From Synechococcus sp. HJ21-Hayes (GTDB lineage Bacteria > Cyanobacteriota > Cyanobacteriia > PCC-6307 > Cyanobiaceae), in NCBI RefSeq assembly GCF_024345835.1, contig NZ_JAGQBW010000004.1:107024-171023 (forward strand): DNA of 64,000 nucleotides, given 5' to 3'. The position numbers and the translations under genes were made by a program. The notes under the pieces were generated by a model, which was given only the letters and a program-made list of their open reading frames with translations, did no database searches and was not told the DNA's origin. Shown here one piece after another: positions 30,342-40,198 of this stretch; position 1 is the first letter of the stretch, and every line of letters begins with the position of its first letter.

Positions 30342-31331
30342 GTGCGGTTCCACATCCAGCAGGACAGCGACATCCCAGCATCGAGCCAGCTGTACAACCA
30401 GATCTGTTTCGCCATCGCGGCACGCCACTTCCCACCGGGGCACCGGCTACCCAGCACCCGACAGCTGGCCATGCAGACCGGCTTACACCGCAACACCATC
30501 AGCAAGGTGTACCGGCAGCTCGAAAACGACGGCGTTGTGGAGGCCATGGCCGGCTCGGGCATCTATGTGCGCGACCAGCAGAAACCGCGGGAGATCAAGC
30601 CGCCGCCAGGCCTGCGCGGCAAGTCGATGCCGGATATCGACCGCGAGGTGCGCGAGAGCGTGGATGGACTGCTCAACTCCGGCTGCACTCTGCAGCAGGC
30701 CCGCGAACTGCTCACGCGCGAGATCGACTGGCGGCTGCGCTGCGGTGCCCGGGTGCTGGTGAGCACTCCTCGGGAGGACATCGGCGCCTCGATGTTGATC
30801 GCCGAAGAACTCATCCCCAACCTCGAGGTGCCTGTGGAAGTGGTGCCCATGGAGGAGCTGGAGAGTGTGCTGGAGAGCTCCAACAACGGGACGGTGGTGA
30901 CCAGCCGCTATTTCCTACAGCCCGTGGAAGACATCGCCAAGCAGCACGGCGTGCGGGCCGTGGCGGTGGACCTCAACGACTTCCGCCACGAACTAGATCT
31001 GCTCAAGGACCTGCGGGCAAGCAGCTGTGTGGGCCTGGTGAGCATCAGCCCGGGCATCTTGCGGGCCGCCGAGGTGATCCTGCACAGCATGCGCGGCAAC
31101 GAACTGCTTCTGATGACCGCCACCCCGGATGTGAGCAGCCGTTTGCTTGCTCTGCTCCGGGCCGCCAGCCACGTGCTCTGTGATCGCCCCAGCCTGCCGC
31201 TGGTGGAGCAATGCCTGCGCCAAAACCGCTCCCAGCTCATGCGCCTGCCCCAAGTGCATTGCGCCCAGAGCTATCTGGGTAGTGCCACAATCAACCTGCT
31301 ACGCAAGGAGATCGGCCTGCTGGGCGGCTGA
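30342..31331 (+). CDS. GntR-family transcription regulator
   Basis: This is a 329-residue DNA-binding regulator. The N-terminal winged helix (SQLYNQICFAIAARHFPPGHRLPSTRQLA, then GLHRNTISKVYRQLENDGVVE) is clearly GntR-type. The long C-terminal part (about 85-329) is not the usual aminotransferase, FCD or UTRA effector domain as far as I can judge. It contains GCTLQQARELL and an alpha/beta pattern with LVSTPREDIGASM. I chose GTG 30342 (VRFHIQQDSDIPASSQLY), which is family-like, over the TTG 15 bases upstream. A palindromic motif sits upstream. Confidence 0.88.
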   Translation: MRFHIQQDSDIPASSQLYNQICFAIAARHFPPGHRLPSTRQLAMQTGLHRNTISKVYRQLENDGVVEAMAGSGIYVRDQQKPREIKPPPGLRGKSMPDIDREVRESVDGLLNSGCTLQQARELLTREIDWRLRCGARVLVSTPREDIGASMLIAEELIPNLEVPVEVVPMEELESVLESSNNGTVVTSRYFLQPVEDIAKQHGVRAVAVDLNDFRHELDLLKDLRASSCVGLVSISPGILRAAEVILHSMRGNELLLMTATPDVSSRLLALLRAASHVLCDRPSLPLVEQCLRQNRSQLMRLPQVHCAQSYLGSATINLLRKEIGLLGG

Positions 31332-31338
31332 TTGATCA

Positions 31339-31410
31339 AGCGGATGAAGAGATTCGAACTCTCGACCCTCTCCTTGGCAAGGAGATGCTCTACCACTGAG
31401 CTACATCCGC
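31339..31410 (-). tRNA. tRNA-Gly (anticodon GCC)
   Basis: The minus strand folds as a 72-base cloverleaf. The acceptor GCGGATG pairs with CATCCGC. The D-arm is GCTC..GAGC, the anticodon stem CTCCT/AGGAG holds loop TTGCCAA with anticodon GCC, and the T-arm is GAGAG-TTCGAAT-CTCTT. CCA is not encoded. It lies between the GntR gene and cysE. Confidence 0.96.
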
Positions 31411-31509
31411 AAGTGCCGGGGGTTTGCCGCCGACTGAGGAATCATGCACGACGGAGGGTCCCTTGGTCAAACAGCAACCAGGCGGAGCTGGGTTCGGCAG
31501 GATGGTCGG

Positions 31510-32259
31510 ATGCTGAACGCACTGCTGGCCGACCTGGCGATCATCAAGGAGCGGGATCCTGCGGCCCGAGGCACCCTTGAAATCCTGCTCTGCTATCCGG
31601 GCCTGCACGCCCTGGTGTTGCACCGTTGCAGCCACCGCCTATGGCTCTTGCGCCTGCCGCTGATACCACGGCTGTTCTCGCAGCTGGGGCGGCTGCTCAC
31701 GGGGGTGGAGATCCATCCCGGGGCTCGCATTGGCCATGGGGTGTTCATCGACCACGGCATGGGCGTGGTGATTGGTGAAACAGCCGTGATCGGCAACCGC
31801 TGCCTCCTCTATCAGGGGGTAACCCTGGGGGGAACCGGCAAGGCCCACGGCAAGCGGCACCCCACCCTGGAGGAAAACGTGGTGGTGGGCGCCGGCGCCA
31901 AGGTACTGGGGGCCATCACCGTGGGAGCCAACACCAGGATCGGCGCCGGATCAGTGGTGCTGCGCAACGTACCTGCCGATAGCACCGTGGTGGGCATCCC
32001 CGGCCGGGTGATCCACCAGAGCGGCGTACGGGTGGATCCACTAGCCCACAGCGCCCTACCGGACGCGGAAGCCCGAGTTATCCGCAATCTCATGGAGCGG
32101 ATCGATGCCCTGGAAACCGAGCTGGCCCGCACCCAGGGATGTCTGCGGGAACTGGCAGCTGGCCGTCCGCTGCTGGAGCCCTGTGCGGGCACAGCCCAGA
32201 ACCTCAAGGATCGCGAAATCCTTGAGTTCTTGGGGGAGAACCCCGGCATCACCAGCTGA
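31510..32259 (+). CDS. cysE: Serine O-acetyltransferase
   Basis: CysE acetylates serine to O-acetylserine, the acceptor used by the cysteine synthase at 4.7-5.7 kb. The 249-residue protein has the helical N-domain ([20 protein letters not shown]), the left-handed beta-helix hexapeptide repeats ([47 protein letters not shown]) and the catalytic His in FIDHGMG. The C-terminal tail is longer than in E. coli. ATG 31510 fits the family start. Confidence 0.95.
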   Translation: MLNALLADLAIIKERDPAARGTLEILLCYPGLHALVLHRCSHRLWLLRLPLIPRLFSQLGRLLTGVEIHPGARIGHGVFIDHGMGVVIGETAVIGNRCLLYQGVTLGGTGKAHGKRHPTLEENVVVGAGAKVLGAITVGANTRIGAGSVVLRNVPADSTVVGIPGRVIHQSGVRVDPLAHSALPDAEARVIRNLMERIDALETELARTQGCLRELAAGRPLLEPCAGTAQNLKDREILEFLGENPGITS

Positions 32260-32295
32260 GAGTTCTGCCTTCTGCCGGAGGCAAAGGCGGCTGGT

Positions 32296-35166
32296 TCAGG
32301 CGGCGGCTCCCTGGGGCGCCGGCGCGGGCTGGAACATGAACATCGAGTAGATCACGTTGCGGCGCATGCCGGTCATCATCTCGAGGAACATGTCGTAGCC
32401 CTCGTTCTTGTATTCGATCAGCGGATCCTTCTGGCCGTAGCCGCGCAGACCCACCGATTCGCGCAGGGCATCCATCGCCTGCAGGTGCTCCCGCCAGAGG
32501 GTATCGATTTGCTGGAGGATGAAGAAGCGCTCCGCCTCGCGCATTAGGCCCGGGCGCTGCTGCTCGATCTGGCCTTCCTTGATGTCGTAGGCATTGCGCA
32601 GCTGCTCCTGCAGGAAGGCCTTGAGTTCCTCCATGGATAAGCCCCGCAACTGATCGGGGGTGAGATCCTCCAGCAGATACACGAACTCCTTCACCTTGGC
32701 CACGAGGCGATCCAGATCCCACTCCTCCGGTGGCAGCTCGGGATTCACATAGGCCTCCACGATGTCGTCCATGGTGCGCTCGCCATAGCCAATTACCTGC
32801 TGCTTGAGTTCGCGGCCCTCCAGCACCCGGCGGCGCTCGGTGTACACGGCACGGCGCTGGTTGTTCATCACCTCGTCGTACTCAAACACCTGCTTGCGGA
32901 TGTCGTAGTAATAGGTTTCCACCTTCTTCTGGGCCCCTTCCAGAGAGCGGGTGAGCATGCCGGATTCGATCGGCATGTCCTCCTCCACACGGAAGGCATT
33001 CATCAGGCCGGCCACGCGGTCGCCGCCGAAGATGCGCAGCAGGTTGTCCTCCAGCGACAAGAAGAAACGGGTGGAGCCCGGGTCACCCTGGCGGCCGGCG
33101 CGGCCGCGCAGCTGGTTGTCCACCCGGCGGGATTCGTGGCGCTCGGTGCCGATCACATGCAAACCACCGGCCTCGCGCACCCGCTTGTCCTCCTCCTTCA
33201 CCACGACGTCGTACTCGCCCTTCACCCGGGCGATCAGGTTGCGCAGCTGCTGGATCTGGGGGTCGGTGGTGGGGGCTTTCTCGGCCGCTTGGGCAATGCG
33301 ATCTTCCAGCTCCAGCACCGTGAGCTGCCGGTCGCCCCAGGCTTTCACCAGATCCTGGGCCAGCTCCGAGAGGGATTGCTCGGTGGCATCGGTGAGGGAG
33401 CAGGGATAGAGGGCGCCGATGGCCTTGGCCTCGGAAGGGGCCTTGGCAGCCGCGGATCCGGCACCGAAGCCGGGGGCATCTTCAGCAGAGCGCGGCAGCG
33501 GGATGGGAGGCTTATGGCCCTCTTCCGGGCGCACCAGGCGCGGCAGCAGCACCTCCCGCAGCTTGAGGCGGGCCATGTAATCGCTGTTGCCGCCCAGGAT
33601 GATGTCCGTACCGCGGCCGGCCATGTTGGTGGCAATGGTCACGGCGCCGGCACGACCCGCCTGGGCAATGATCTCGGCCTCCCGCTCCACGTTCTCGGGC
33701 TTGGCGTTGAGCAGGTTGTGGGGGATCTGCTGCTCCGCTAGCAGGGCCGAGAGCAGCTCGGATTTCTCCACGCTGGTGGTACCCACCAGCACCGGCCGGC
33801 TGCTCTTGTGCACCTCGGCAGTTTCCAGGGCCACGGCCCGCCACTTGGCCGCTTCGTTTTTGTACACCTGGTCGGTCCAGTCCGCGCGGGACCGGACCCG
33901 GTTGGTAGGCACGATGGCCACTTCTAGTTTGTAGGTTTTCTCGAATTCCACCTCTTCCGTTTTGGCGGTGCCGGTCATGCCAGCCAAACGCGAATAGAGC
34001 AGGAAGAAGTTCTGATAGGTGATCGAGGCCAGGGTTTGGGTTTCGGGCTGGATCGGCAGACCCTCCTTGGCCTCGATGGCCTGATGCTGGCCATCACTCC
34101 AACGACGCCCAGGCATCACCCGGCCGGTGAACTCATCCACGATCACCGCATCACCGCCACGCACGATGTAGTTCACATCGCGGGTGAACAGCTCCTTGGC
34201 CTTGAGGGCGTTGTTGATGTAGTGGGCCCAGGGGTCGGCCGGATCGAACAGATCACTCACTCCCAGCAGCTGCTCGGCCTTGGCGTAGCCCTCATCGGTG
34301 AGGGTGCAGTTGCGCTGCTTCTCATCAACCTCGTAATCCCCCTCGGGATCAATGCCATCCTTGCCCATCTCGGCGGCCCGCTCCAGCTGCTGCACCACCT
34401 CGGCGGCCCGTTGGTATTTCTCCTGGGGCCGCTCCACTTGGCCGGAGATGATCAGGGGAGTGCGGGCCTCGTCGATCAGGATCGAGTCCACTTCGTCGAT
34501 CACGCAGTAGTAGGGATCGCGCTGCACCACCTCGGCGATGTCGCTCGCCATGTTGTCGCGCAGGTAGTCGAACCCCAGCTCCGAGTTGGTGGCGTAGGTG
34601 ATGTCGCAGCCGTAGTTGGCCCGGCGGGTGGCGGGGTCCATGTCCTGCTGGATCAGGCCCACCGAGAGGCCCAGGAAGCGGTGCACCTGGCCCATCCACT
34701 CGGCGTCGCGGCGGGCGAGGGAGTCGTTCACCGTCACCACGTGCACACCCCGGCCGGTGAGGGCGTTGAGGTAGGCGGGCAGGGTGGCCACCAGGGTTTT
34801 GCCTTCCCCGGTTTTCATCTCGGCGATCTGGCCGTCGTGCAGCACCATGCCGCCGATCAGCTGCACATCGAAGTGGCGCATGCCCAGCACGCGCTTACCG
34901 GCCTCGCGCACCACGGCAAAGGCCTGGGGTAAGAGCTCATCGAGCAGCTTGCGCTCGCGCTCGAGGCTGGCCTCGAGGCTCAGGCCCTTGTTCTGGCATT
35001 CCAATTGCAGCGCAGCGAACTTGCCGCGGAATTCGGCGGTAAGGCCGCGCAGCTCCTCGTCAGAGAGAGGCTCTACCTCATCCTCAAGCAAGTTGATATC
35101 TGAAACGATCGGCTGGTAGCGCTTCAGCTTGCGGGCATTGGGATCACCCAGCAGGAGCTTGAGCAT
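32296..35166 (-). CDS. secA: Preprotein translocase ATPase SecA
   Basis: SecA drives Sec-dependent protein export, to the periplasm and thylakoid in cyanobacteria. The 956-residue protein has Walker [62 protein letters not shown] motif VI (in part), and the wing/scaffold domains. An insertion rich in Pro/Ala (about 590-620) and no C-terminal CxC zinc motif are seen, as usual for cyanobacterial SecA. TAGGCT upstream could be its -10. Confidence 0.97.
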   Translation of the reverse strand: MLKLLLGDPNARKLKRYQPIVSDINLLEDEVEPLSDEELRGLTAEFRGKFAALQLECQNKGLSLEASLERERKLLDELLPQAFAVVREAGKRVLGMRHFDVQLIGGMVLHDGQIAEMKTGEGKTLVATLPAYLNALTGRGVHVVTVNDSLARRDAEWMGQVHRFLGLSVGLIQQDMDPATRRANYGCDITYATNSELGFDYLRDNMASDIAEVVQRDPYYCVIDEVDSILIDEARTPLIISGQVERPQEKYQRAAEVVQQLERAAEMGKDGIDPEGDYEVDEKQRNCTLTDEGYAKAEQLLGVSDLFDPADPWAHYINNALKAKELFTRDVNYIVRGGDAVIVDEFTGRVMPGRRWSDGQHQAIEAKEGLPIQPETQTLASITYQNFFLLYSRLAGMTGTAKTEEVEFEKTYKLEVAIVPTNRVRSRADWTDQVYKNEAAKWRAVALETAEVHKSSRPVLVGTTSVEKSELLSALLAEQQIPHNLLNAKPENVEREAEIIAQAGRAGAVTIATNMAGRGTDIILGGNSDYMARLKLREVLLPRLVRPEEGHKPPIPLPRSAEDAPGFGAGSAAAKAPSEAKAIGALYPCSLTDATEQSLSELAQDLVKAWGDRQLTVLELEDRIAQAAEKAPTTDPQIQQLRNLIARVKGEYDVVVKEEDKRVREAGGLHVIGTERHESRRVDNQLRGRAGRQGDPGSTRFFLSLEDNLLRIFGGDRVAGLMNAFRVEEDMPIESGMLTRSLEGAQKKVETYYYDIRKQVFEYDEVMNNQRRAVYTERRRVLEGRELKQQVIGYGERTMDDIVEAYVNPELPPEEWDLDRLVAKVKEFVYLLEDLTPDQLRGLSMEELKAFLQEQLRNAYDIKEGQIEQQRPGLMREAERFFILQQIDTLWREHLQAMDALRESVGLRGYGQKDPLIEYKNEGYDMFLEMMTGMRRNVIYSMFMFQPAPAPQGAAA

Positions 35167-35271
35167 GGGGGTGGGCTTTCCAAACCAGTGGAACCAGCCT
35201 ACCGAGCCCTGCTGGACAGGGGATTTGCGTGGAGGCCGATGGGTTGAGGAGTCCTGGAACGATCCATCAAT

Positions 35272-36390
35272 TCAGAGCGTGATGATGGGGGAACCAGCAC
35301 GGATGCCAATGCGCTCACCGCTGTAGCCAGCCCGGTCTTTCACCGCAGTGCACCACTCCAGATTGGCCAGATACCAATCCACCGTGACCGCCAGCCCCTG
35401 CTGGAAGCTGTGACGGGGCTGCCAGCCCAGTTCCGTGCTGATGCGGCTGGGATCAATGGCGTAGCGCCGGTCGTGACCAGGACGGTCGGCCACGGGGGTG
35501 ATCAAGCGGGCATGGGGCGCACCACTGGGACGGCGCTCATCCAGCAGGGCACAAATCGCCTGCACCACCTGCTGATTGCTGCGCTCTCCATGGCCACCCA
35601 CGCAATAACTGCGACCCAGCTGTCCCTGGGTGGCCGCCAGCAACAGGGCCTCCACGTGGTCCTCCACGTAGAGCCAGTCGCGCACATTGGCGCCATCGCC
35701 ATAGAGGGGGATCGGTTCGCCAGCCACCGCCTTGAGAATCACCACCGGGATGAGCTTCTCGGGAAACTGCCAGGGCCCGTAGTTGTTGGAGCAGTTGGTG
35801 AGCACCACCGGCAGGCCATAGGTGTGATGCCAGGCGCTCACTAGGTGGTCGCTGGCGGCCTTGCTGGCTGAATAGGGGGAGCGGGGGTCGTAGGGGGTGG
35901 TTTCTGAAAAGCGCCCCGTGGACCCCAGGGAGCCGAACACCTCATCGGTGCTGATGTGATGCAGGCGGAAACACTGCTGGCGCTCTTGCGATAAGGCCTC
36001 CCAGTGAGCCCGCACCGCCTGCAGGAGGTGAAAGGTGCCGGTCACGTTGCTCTCGATGAAGGTGCCGGGCCCATCGATGGAGCGATCCACATGGCTCTCG
36101 GCCGCCAGGTGCAGCACCAGATCGGGATCGGCCAACCGCACGGCCTCAGCCGTGGCAGCCCCATCCACCAGATCCACCTTCAGCAACTGGTGACGCTGGG
36201 CCACAGCAGCCCCCAGGCGGTCAATACCCGTGAGGTCACTCGCGTAGCCGCACTTATCGAGGTTGAACACGGTGACCGTGGTCTCGGTCAACAGACGCCG
36301 GACCAGCGCACCGCCAATGAAGCCTGCTCCGCCGGTTACCAGAACGCGTTTGATCCCGGGAGGTAGCAAAGGGCTCATCAGTGCGATCAA
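35272..36390 (-). CDS. rfbB: dTDP-glucose 4,6-dehydratase
   Basis: RfbB makes dTDP-4-keto-6-deoxyglucose, the second step of dTDP-L-rhamnose synthesis. The protein is 372 residues. It has the Rossmann motif VTGGAGFIGGAL, HLAAESHVDRSI, ISTDEVFGSLG and the catalytic YSASKAASDH (YxxxK). It is the last gene of the rfbACDB run, 24 bases after rfbD. MSPLLPPGIK twelve bases inside is an alternative start. Confidence 0.95.
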   Translation of the reverse strand: MIALMSPLLPPGIKRVLVTGGAGFIGGALVRRLLTETTVTVFNLDKCGYASDLTGIDRLGAAVAQRHQLLKVDLVDGAATAEAVRLADPDLVLHLAAESHVDRSIDGPGTFIESNVTGTFHLLQAVRAHWEALSQERQQCFRLHHISTDEVFGSLGSTGRFSETTPYDPRSPYSASKAASDHLVSAWHHTYGLPVVLTNCSNNYGPWQFPEKLIPVVILKAVAGEPIPLYGDGANVRDWLYVEDHVEALLLAATQGQLGRSYCVGGHGERSNQQVVQAICALLDERRPSGAPHARLITPVADRPGHDRRYAIDPSRISTELGWQPRHSFQQGLAVTVDWYLANLEWCTAVKDRAGYSGERIGIRAGSPIITL

Positions 36391-36414
36391 GATTGAAGGA
36401 GGCTAGTGGTGGCC

Positions 36415-37296
36415 TCAGCGCGCCACCGTGTCCAGAACAAGGGCCAACGCCACCCGCCAATGCACAGGCTCGAGGCCGAGGGCTGTGCAGCTGCCGGAAC
36501 AGTCGAGCAAGGAGTAGCTGGGCCGCTGAGCCGGCGTGGGGTAATCGGCGGTGATGAGGGGTGCCACGGCCGCCGCCTGCTGGAGCAGGCCTGCGGCCAC
36601 GCCCAGCTCACCGATGGCCAGCGCAAAGTCGTACCAGCTGGCAGCCCCCGCATCACTCCAGTGCAGGATCCGTGGGCCATCGGCCGCGGCCCCCACCCCG
36701 ATCGCCCGCCAACAGGCCGCGGCCAGGGTGTGGGTGGAGGTGGGACAGCCCACCTGATCAGCCACCACCCCCAGGGGTTCGCCAGCTGCGGCCTTACGGG
36801 CATGGAGCCGCAGCATCGTGAGGCAGAAGTTCCGGCCCACCGGCCCGTACACCCAACTGGTGCGTAACACCCGCGCCGCCGGCAGCTGCAGGGCCGCCAC
36901 CTCCCCCGCCGCCTTGGTGGCTCCGTACACGCCGAGGGGGGCTACCGGCTGCTCAGGCCGGTAGGGCGACCCCTGGGCGCCGTTGAACACGAAATCCGTG
37001 CTCAGCTGCAACAGGCACCCGCCCGTTGTGGCCAGGGCCTCAGCGAAGGCCGCCGGAGCGCCGGCGTTCACCGCCTGGGCCAGCTCGGGCTCGCTCTCGG
37101 CCTTGTCCACCGCCGTGTAGGCGCCGGCATTGAGCACCCAATCCGGCCGGTGCAGATGCACCGCAGCACGGCAGACCTCCGGCTTGGCCAGATCCAGTTC
37201 AGCCCGGCTGCAGGCGATCAGCTCAATTCCCTCGGGCCGAGAAGCCATCAGGGCCTGGCCCAGCTGGCCAGTGGCCCCAGTGAGCAACACCTTCAT
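36415..37296 (-). CDS. rfbD: dTDP-4-dehydrorhamnose reductase
   Basis: RfbD performs the last reduction to dTDP-L-rhamnose. The 293-residue protein has LLTGATGQLGQAL, LNAGAYTAVDKAESE, LSTDFVFNGAQGSPY, the YGATKAAGE YxxxK pair and RTSWVYGPVGRNF, all typical. Its ATG overlaps the rfbC TGA (ATGA). The C-terminal part has RPSYSLLDCS, usual for the family. Confidence 0.95.
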   Translation of the reverse strand: MKVLLTGATGQLGQALMASRPEGIELIACSRAELDLAKPEVCRAAVHLHRPDWVLNAGAYTAVDKAESEPELAQAVNAGAPAAFAEALATTGGCLLQLSTDFVFNGAQGSPYRPEQPVAPLGVYGATKAAGEVAALQLPAARVLRTSWVYGPVGRNFCLTMLRLHARKAAAGEPLGVVADQVGCPTSTHTLAAACWRAIGVGAAADGPRILHWSDAGAASWYDFALAIGELGVAAGLLQQAAAVAPLITADYPTPAQRPSYSLLDCSGSCTALGLEPVHWRVALALVLDTVAR

Positions 37297-37880
37297 GGGA
37301 ATAGGTCTCCTTGAGCCAGCCCAGCCAGCAGCGGCGCCGCGCCATCCTTCTCCGACAGCTGGGGGTGTGCTCCAGCCAGGGCCTCAAGGGGCCAGGTGAT
37401 CGCCAGCTGGGGGTCGTCCCAGCGGATGGCGCGCTCACATGCGCGGTTCCAGAACTCGGTGGTTTTGTAGAGCACCTCGGCCTGCGCGCTGAGGGTCAGG
37501 AAGCCGTGGGCAAAGCCCGCCGGCAGCCACAACTGCTGGTGGTTCTCAGCGCTCAGCTTCGTCCCCACCCACTGGCCAAAACTGGGCGAGCTACGCCGCA
37601 GATCCACCGCCACGTCAAAGATCTCCCCCGCCACGCAGCGCACCAGTTTCCCCTGGGGATTGGGCGGCAGCTGGTAGTGCAAACCCCTCAACACGCCGCG
37701 GCTGGAACGCGAGTGGTTGTCCTGCACGAAGGCGGTGTCGCCTGCGACAGCGTTGAAGGCCTGCTGATTCCAGCTCTCAAAAAAGAAGCCCCGTGGGTCG
37801 CCGAACACCCGCGGCGTCAGCAGCAAAGGGCCTTGAACGGACAGGCCCCCCGCCGTGGTGAGCGGCTCAGCCTGCATCAA
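37293..37880 (-). CDS. rfbC: dTDP-4-dehydrorhamnose 3,5-epimerase
   Basis: RfbC epimerises the keto sugar at C3 and C5. The 195-residue cupin has [42 protein letters not shown] with the catalytic His, [17 protein letters not shown] and [12 protein letters not shown]. It overlaps the rfbA 3' end by 14 bases (or 11 from the second Met) and shares ATGA with rfbD. Confidence 0.95.
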   Translation of the reverse strand: MMQAEPLTTAGGLSVQGPLLLTPRVFGDPRGFFFESWNQQAFNAVAGDTAFVQDNHSRSSRGVLRGLHYQLPPNPQGKLVRCVAGEIFDVAVDLRRSSPSFGQWVGTKLSAENHQQLWLPAGFAHGFLTLSAQAEVLYKTTEFWNRACERAIRWDDPQLAITWPLEALAGAHPQLSEKDGAAPLLAGLAQGDLFP

Positions 37881-38754
37881 AACTCTCCAGCAGTTGCATC
37901 AGGTAATTGCCGTAACCGCTCTTGCACAGCGGGGCCGCCAGAGCAGCCAGCTGGTCGGCGCTGATCCAACCCAGCCGCCAGGCCACCTCTTCTGGGCACC
38001 CCACCTTGAGGCCTTGGCGGTGCTCCAGGGTGCGGATGTAACTGCCGGCCTCGTGCAGCGAATCGCAGGTGCCGGTATCCAGCCAGGCCATGCCTCGGCC
38101 CATCAGCTCCACCTGCAGCAGCCCCTCCTCGAGATACATCCGGTTGAGATCGGTGATCTCCAGCTCACCCCGCGGCGAGGGCTGCACCTGCCGAGCCCGC
38201 TCCACCACCGAGCCGTCATAGAAGTAGAGGCCGGTCACCACATAGCGGGACTTGGGCTTGCTCGGTTTTTCCTCCAGGCTCAGCACCCGGCCATCGGCAG
38301 CAAACTCCACCACCCCGTAGCGCTCGGGATCCCGCACCGGATAGGCAAACACCATGGCCCCTTCCGCCTGGGAATTGCTGGCCTGGAGTTGCGGGGTCAG
38401 ATCGTGGCCATGGAAGAGGTTGTCGCCAAGCACCAGGGCCGCTGGCGCGCCGGCCAGGAAATCGGCGCCGATCAGGAAGGCCTGGGCCAACCCATCGGGG
38501 CTGGGCTGAACGGCGTACTGGATCGTCATGCCCCAACCGGCACCATCGCCCAGCAAGCGCACAAAGACTGGCTGATCCTGGGGGGTGGTGATGATCAGCA
38601 CCTCCCGGATCCCCGCCAACATCAGGGTGCTGAGGGGGTAGTAGATCATCGGCTTGTCGTACACCGGCAGCAGCTGCTTGCTCACCGCCTGGGTGATCGG
38701 ATGCAACCGGGTGCCGCTGCCACCGGCCAGGATGATGCCCTTGCGCTGCTGCAC
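37867..38754 (-). CDS. rfbA: Glucose-1-phosphate thymidylyltransferase
   Basis: RfbA makes dTDP-glucose from dTTP and glucose-1-phosphate and starts the rhamnose pathway. The protein is 295 residues. It has [16 protein letters not shown] (nucleotide loop), [33 protein letters not shown] and [13 protein letters not shown] chose GTG 38754 ([12 protein letters not shown]) because this length matches the family. ATGs at 38787 and 38796 are in frame but would overlap the divergent GNAT gene. Confidence 0.93.
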   Translation of the reverse strand: MQQRKGIILAGGSGTRLHPITQAVSKQLLPVYDKPMIYYPLSTLMLAGIREVLIITTPQDQPVFVRLLGDGAGWGMTIQYAVQPSPDGLAQAFLIGADFLAGAPAALVLGDNLFHGHDLTPQLQASNSQAEGAMVFAYPVRDPERYGVVEFAADGRVLSLEEKPSKPKSRYVVTGLYFYDGSVVERARQVQPSPRGELEITDLNRMYLEEGLLQVELMGRGMAWLDTGTCDSLHEAGSYIRTLEHRQGLKVGCPEEVAWRLGWISADQLAALAAPLCKSGYGNYLMQLLESFDAG

Positions 38755-38785
38755 CTGGCGTCCGCCCCGCTGGAAGAATGGTGCC

Positions 38786-39289
38786 ATGGACGCCATCCGC
38801 CTCCTGATGCATGCCCCCGGGGCCCCCGGGTTGCGCTGGCTGGGCCTGGGGCCGGGATGGCTGCCCACCCGCGGGCTGTGGAAGTTGCAGCGTCTACTCG
38901 ATCAACACGCCTTCTGGGCCAAGGGGCGCTCCCTCAGCGCCCTACGGCGGATGCTGTCCGGCAGTGCCGCCGTGGTGAGCCTGTGGCACGGGAAGCGGCT
39001 GGTGGGCTTTGCCCGGGCTAGCAGCGACAGCGTCTTCCGAGCCGTGCTCTGGGATGTGGTGATCCCAGACGACCTGCAGGGCCAGGGCCTCGGCCGCCAA
39101 CTGGTGGAGGCCCTCCTCGCGTCGCCGGCCCTAGCCGGCGTCGAGCGCGTGTATCTGATGACAACCAACAGCGCTGGCTTCTACCAACAGCTGGGCTTTG
39201 AGCTTGTGGAGGGTCAACAGCTGCTCAGGCGCGATCAGCCCGGCAGCGCCGCCATCAGGCTGCCCATCTCGATCGCCTGCAGGCCGTAG
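38786..39289 (+). CDS. GNAT-family N-acetyltransferase
   Basis: This 167-residue protein has the GNAT core: [26 protein letters not shown] (beta 2-4) and [14 protein letters not shown], the acetyl-CoA pyrophosphate loop, followed by [16 protein letters not shown]. The substrate is unknown. It diverges from rfbA, and its 3' end overlaps the convergent ribH by 55 bases, an unusually long convergent overlap for this genome. Confidence 0.85.
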   Translation: MDAIRLLMHAPGAPGLRWLGLGPGWLPTRGLWKLQRLLDQHAFWAKGRSLSALRRMLSGSAAVVSLWHGKRLVGFARASSDSVFRAVLWDVVIPDDLQGQGLGRQLVEALLASPALAGVERVYLMTTNSAGFYQQLGFELVEGQQLLRRDQPGSAAIRLPISIACRP

Positions 39290-39714
39290 CTCCAGCCCAG
39301 GTTGCTCTTGATGCCGGAGCGCTCCAGGGCCTGCTGCATCGTGTCGGTGGTGAGCACGCCGAAGATCACGGGCACGCCGGTGGCGCGGCTCACGGCCGCC
39401 ACGCCCTTACTCACCTCGGACACCACCACATCAAAGTGAGGGGTGTCGCCACGGATCACGGCCCCCAGGGTGATCACCACCTGGTAGCGGCCGCTGGCCG
39501 CCAGGCGCTGAGCCACGAGGGGAATCTCGAAACTGCCGGGCACCCAGGCCACATCCAGCTGACTGCTACTGGCGCTGGTGTCGATGCCATGGCGGCCGAG
39601 GCAATCCAGGCAACCGCTCAGCAACTTGCCGGTCACCAGGTCGTTGAAGCGAGCCACCACGACGGCCACCCGTAGCGAGGCGGCGCCGGAAAACTGCCCT
39701 TCAAAAACGGTCAC
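39235..39714 (-). CDS. ribH: 6,7-dimethyl-8-ribityllumazine synthase
   Basis: RibH condenses the butanone phosphate and ribityl pyrimidine in riboflavin synthesis and forms icosahedral shells in many bacteria. The 159-residue protein has [50 protein letters not shown] with the catalytic His, and [20 protein letters not shown]. It lies next to psbZ, a frequent pairing in cyanobacteria from memory. Confidence 0.96.
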   Translation of the reverse strand: MTVFEGQFSGAASLRVAVVVARFNDLVTGKLLSGCLDCLGRHGIDTSASSSQLDVAWVPGSFEIPLVAQRLAASGRYQVVITLGAVIRGDTPHFDVVVSEVSKGVAAVSRATGVPVIFGVLTTDTMQQALERSGIKSNLGWSYGLQAIEMGSLMAALPG

Positions 39715-39759
39715 GGCGCCTGGTCTGCTGCTCTGGTGAGCCTACGCAGCGGGCCAACT

Positions 39760-39948
39760 TCAGACCACGAAGAAGCTCATGCCCCAGTTCACCAGCACCA
39801 GGGCCACCCAGGCCAGGCCGCCCAGCAGGATCAGGCGGTTGGAGCGGCCGCTGTCCTCGTTGCTGGCGTAAAGCACAGGTACGGCCACGATCAGCGCGAA
39901 CGACAGCACCACCAGGGCCAGAACGGTGAGGGTGTTGAGGATCGTCAT
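39760..39948 (-). CDS. psbZ: Photosystem II protein PsbZ (Ycf9)
   Basis: PsbZ is a small PSII core subunit that helps hold CP43 and the antenna. The 62-residue protein has two transmembrane helices (about 5-26 and 40-60) joined by the stromal loop [17 protein letters not shown]. Length and loop match PsbZ. It is the only photosystem gene in the window and fixes the cyanobacterial identity. Confidence 0.95.
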   Translation of the reverse strand: MTILNTLTVLALVVLSFALIVAVPVLYASNEDSGRSNRLILLGGLAWVALVLVNWGMSFFVV

Positions 39949-40118
39949 GGATCGGTGGCGATGGGATCGGCGGCGAGGAGAGCGGGTCTACGCCGGCCGG
40001 TCGGTTTCGGGATTCTCACACGCGGGATCCAGCCGGGCGGAACCGGCCTGGGGGTTCCTTCACAAGTTGTGGTCGGCGGCGGCGGGCGGGGCACGCGCTG
40101 GCGCCCCCCCCCTGCGTT

Positions 40119-40135
40119 CTGTACAACCTGTACAG
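40119..40135. promoter_or_regulatory. CTGTAC-N5-GTACAG palindrome upstream of mutS (site 3)
   Basis: CTGTAC-AACCT-GTACAG is a perfect 6-bp inverted repeat 64 bases upstream of the mutS GTG start, in the psbZ-mutS divergent gap. This is promoter-proximal. It matches sites at 25200, 30203 and 56959. Confidence 0.6.
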
Positions 40136-40198
40136 GACCCTTAAAAGGCCGAACAAAGCACCCCCCTTACGATCAGACACCCCGCCGGAACCCAGCCT

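Noticed and set aside
40119..40135. LexA or NtcA box at mutS
   Set aside because: The arms are separated by 5 bases, while the LexA form I know needs GTAC-N4-GTAC and NtcA needs GTA-N8-TAC; this site gives GTA-N7-TAC. A relaxed LexA site is not fully excluded.
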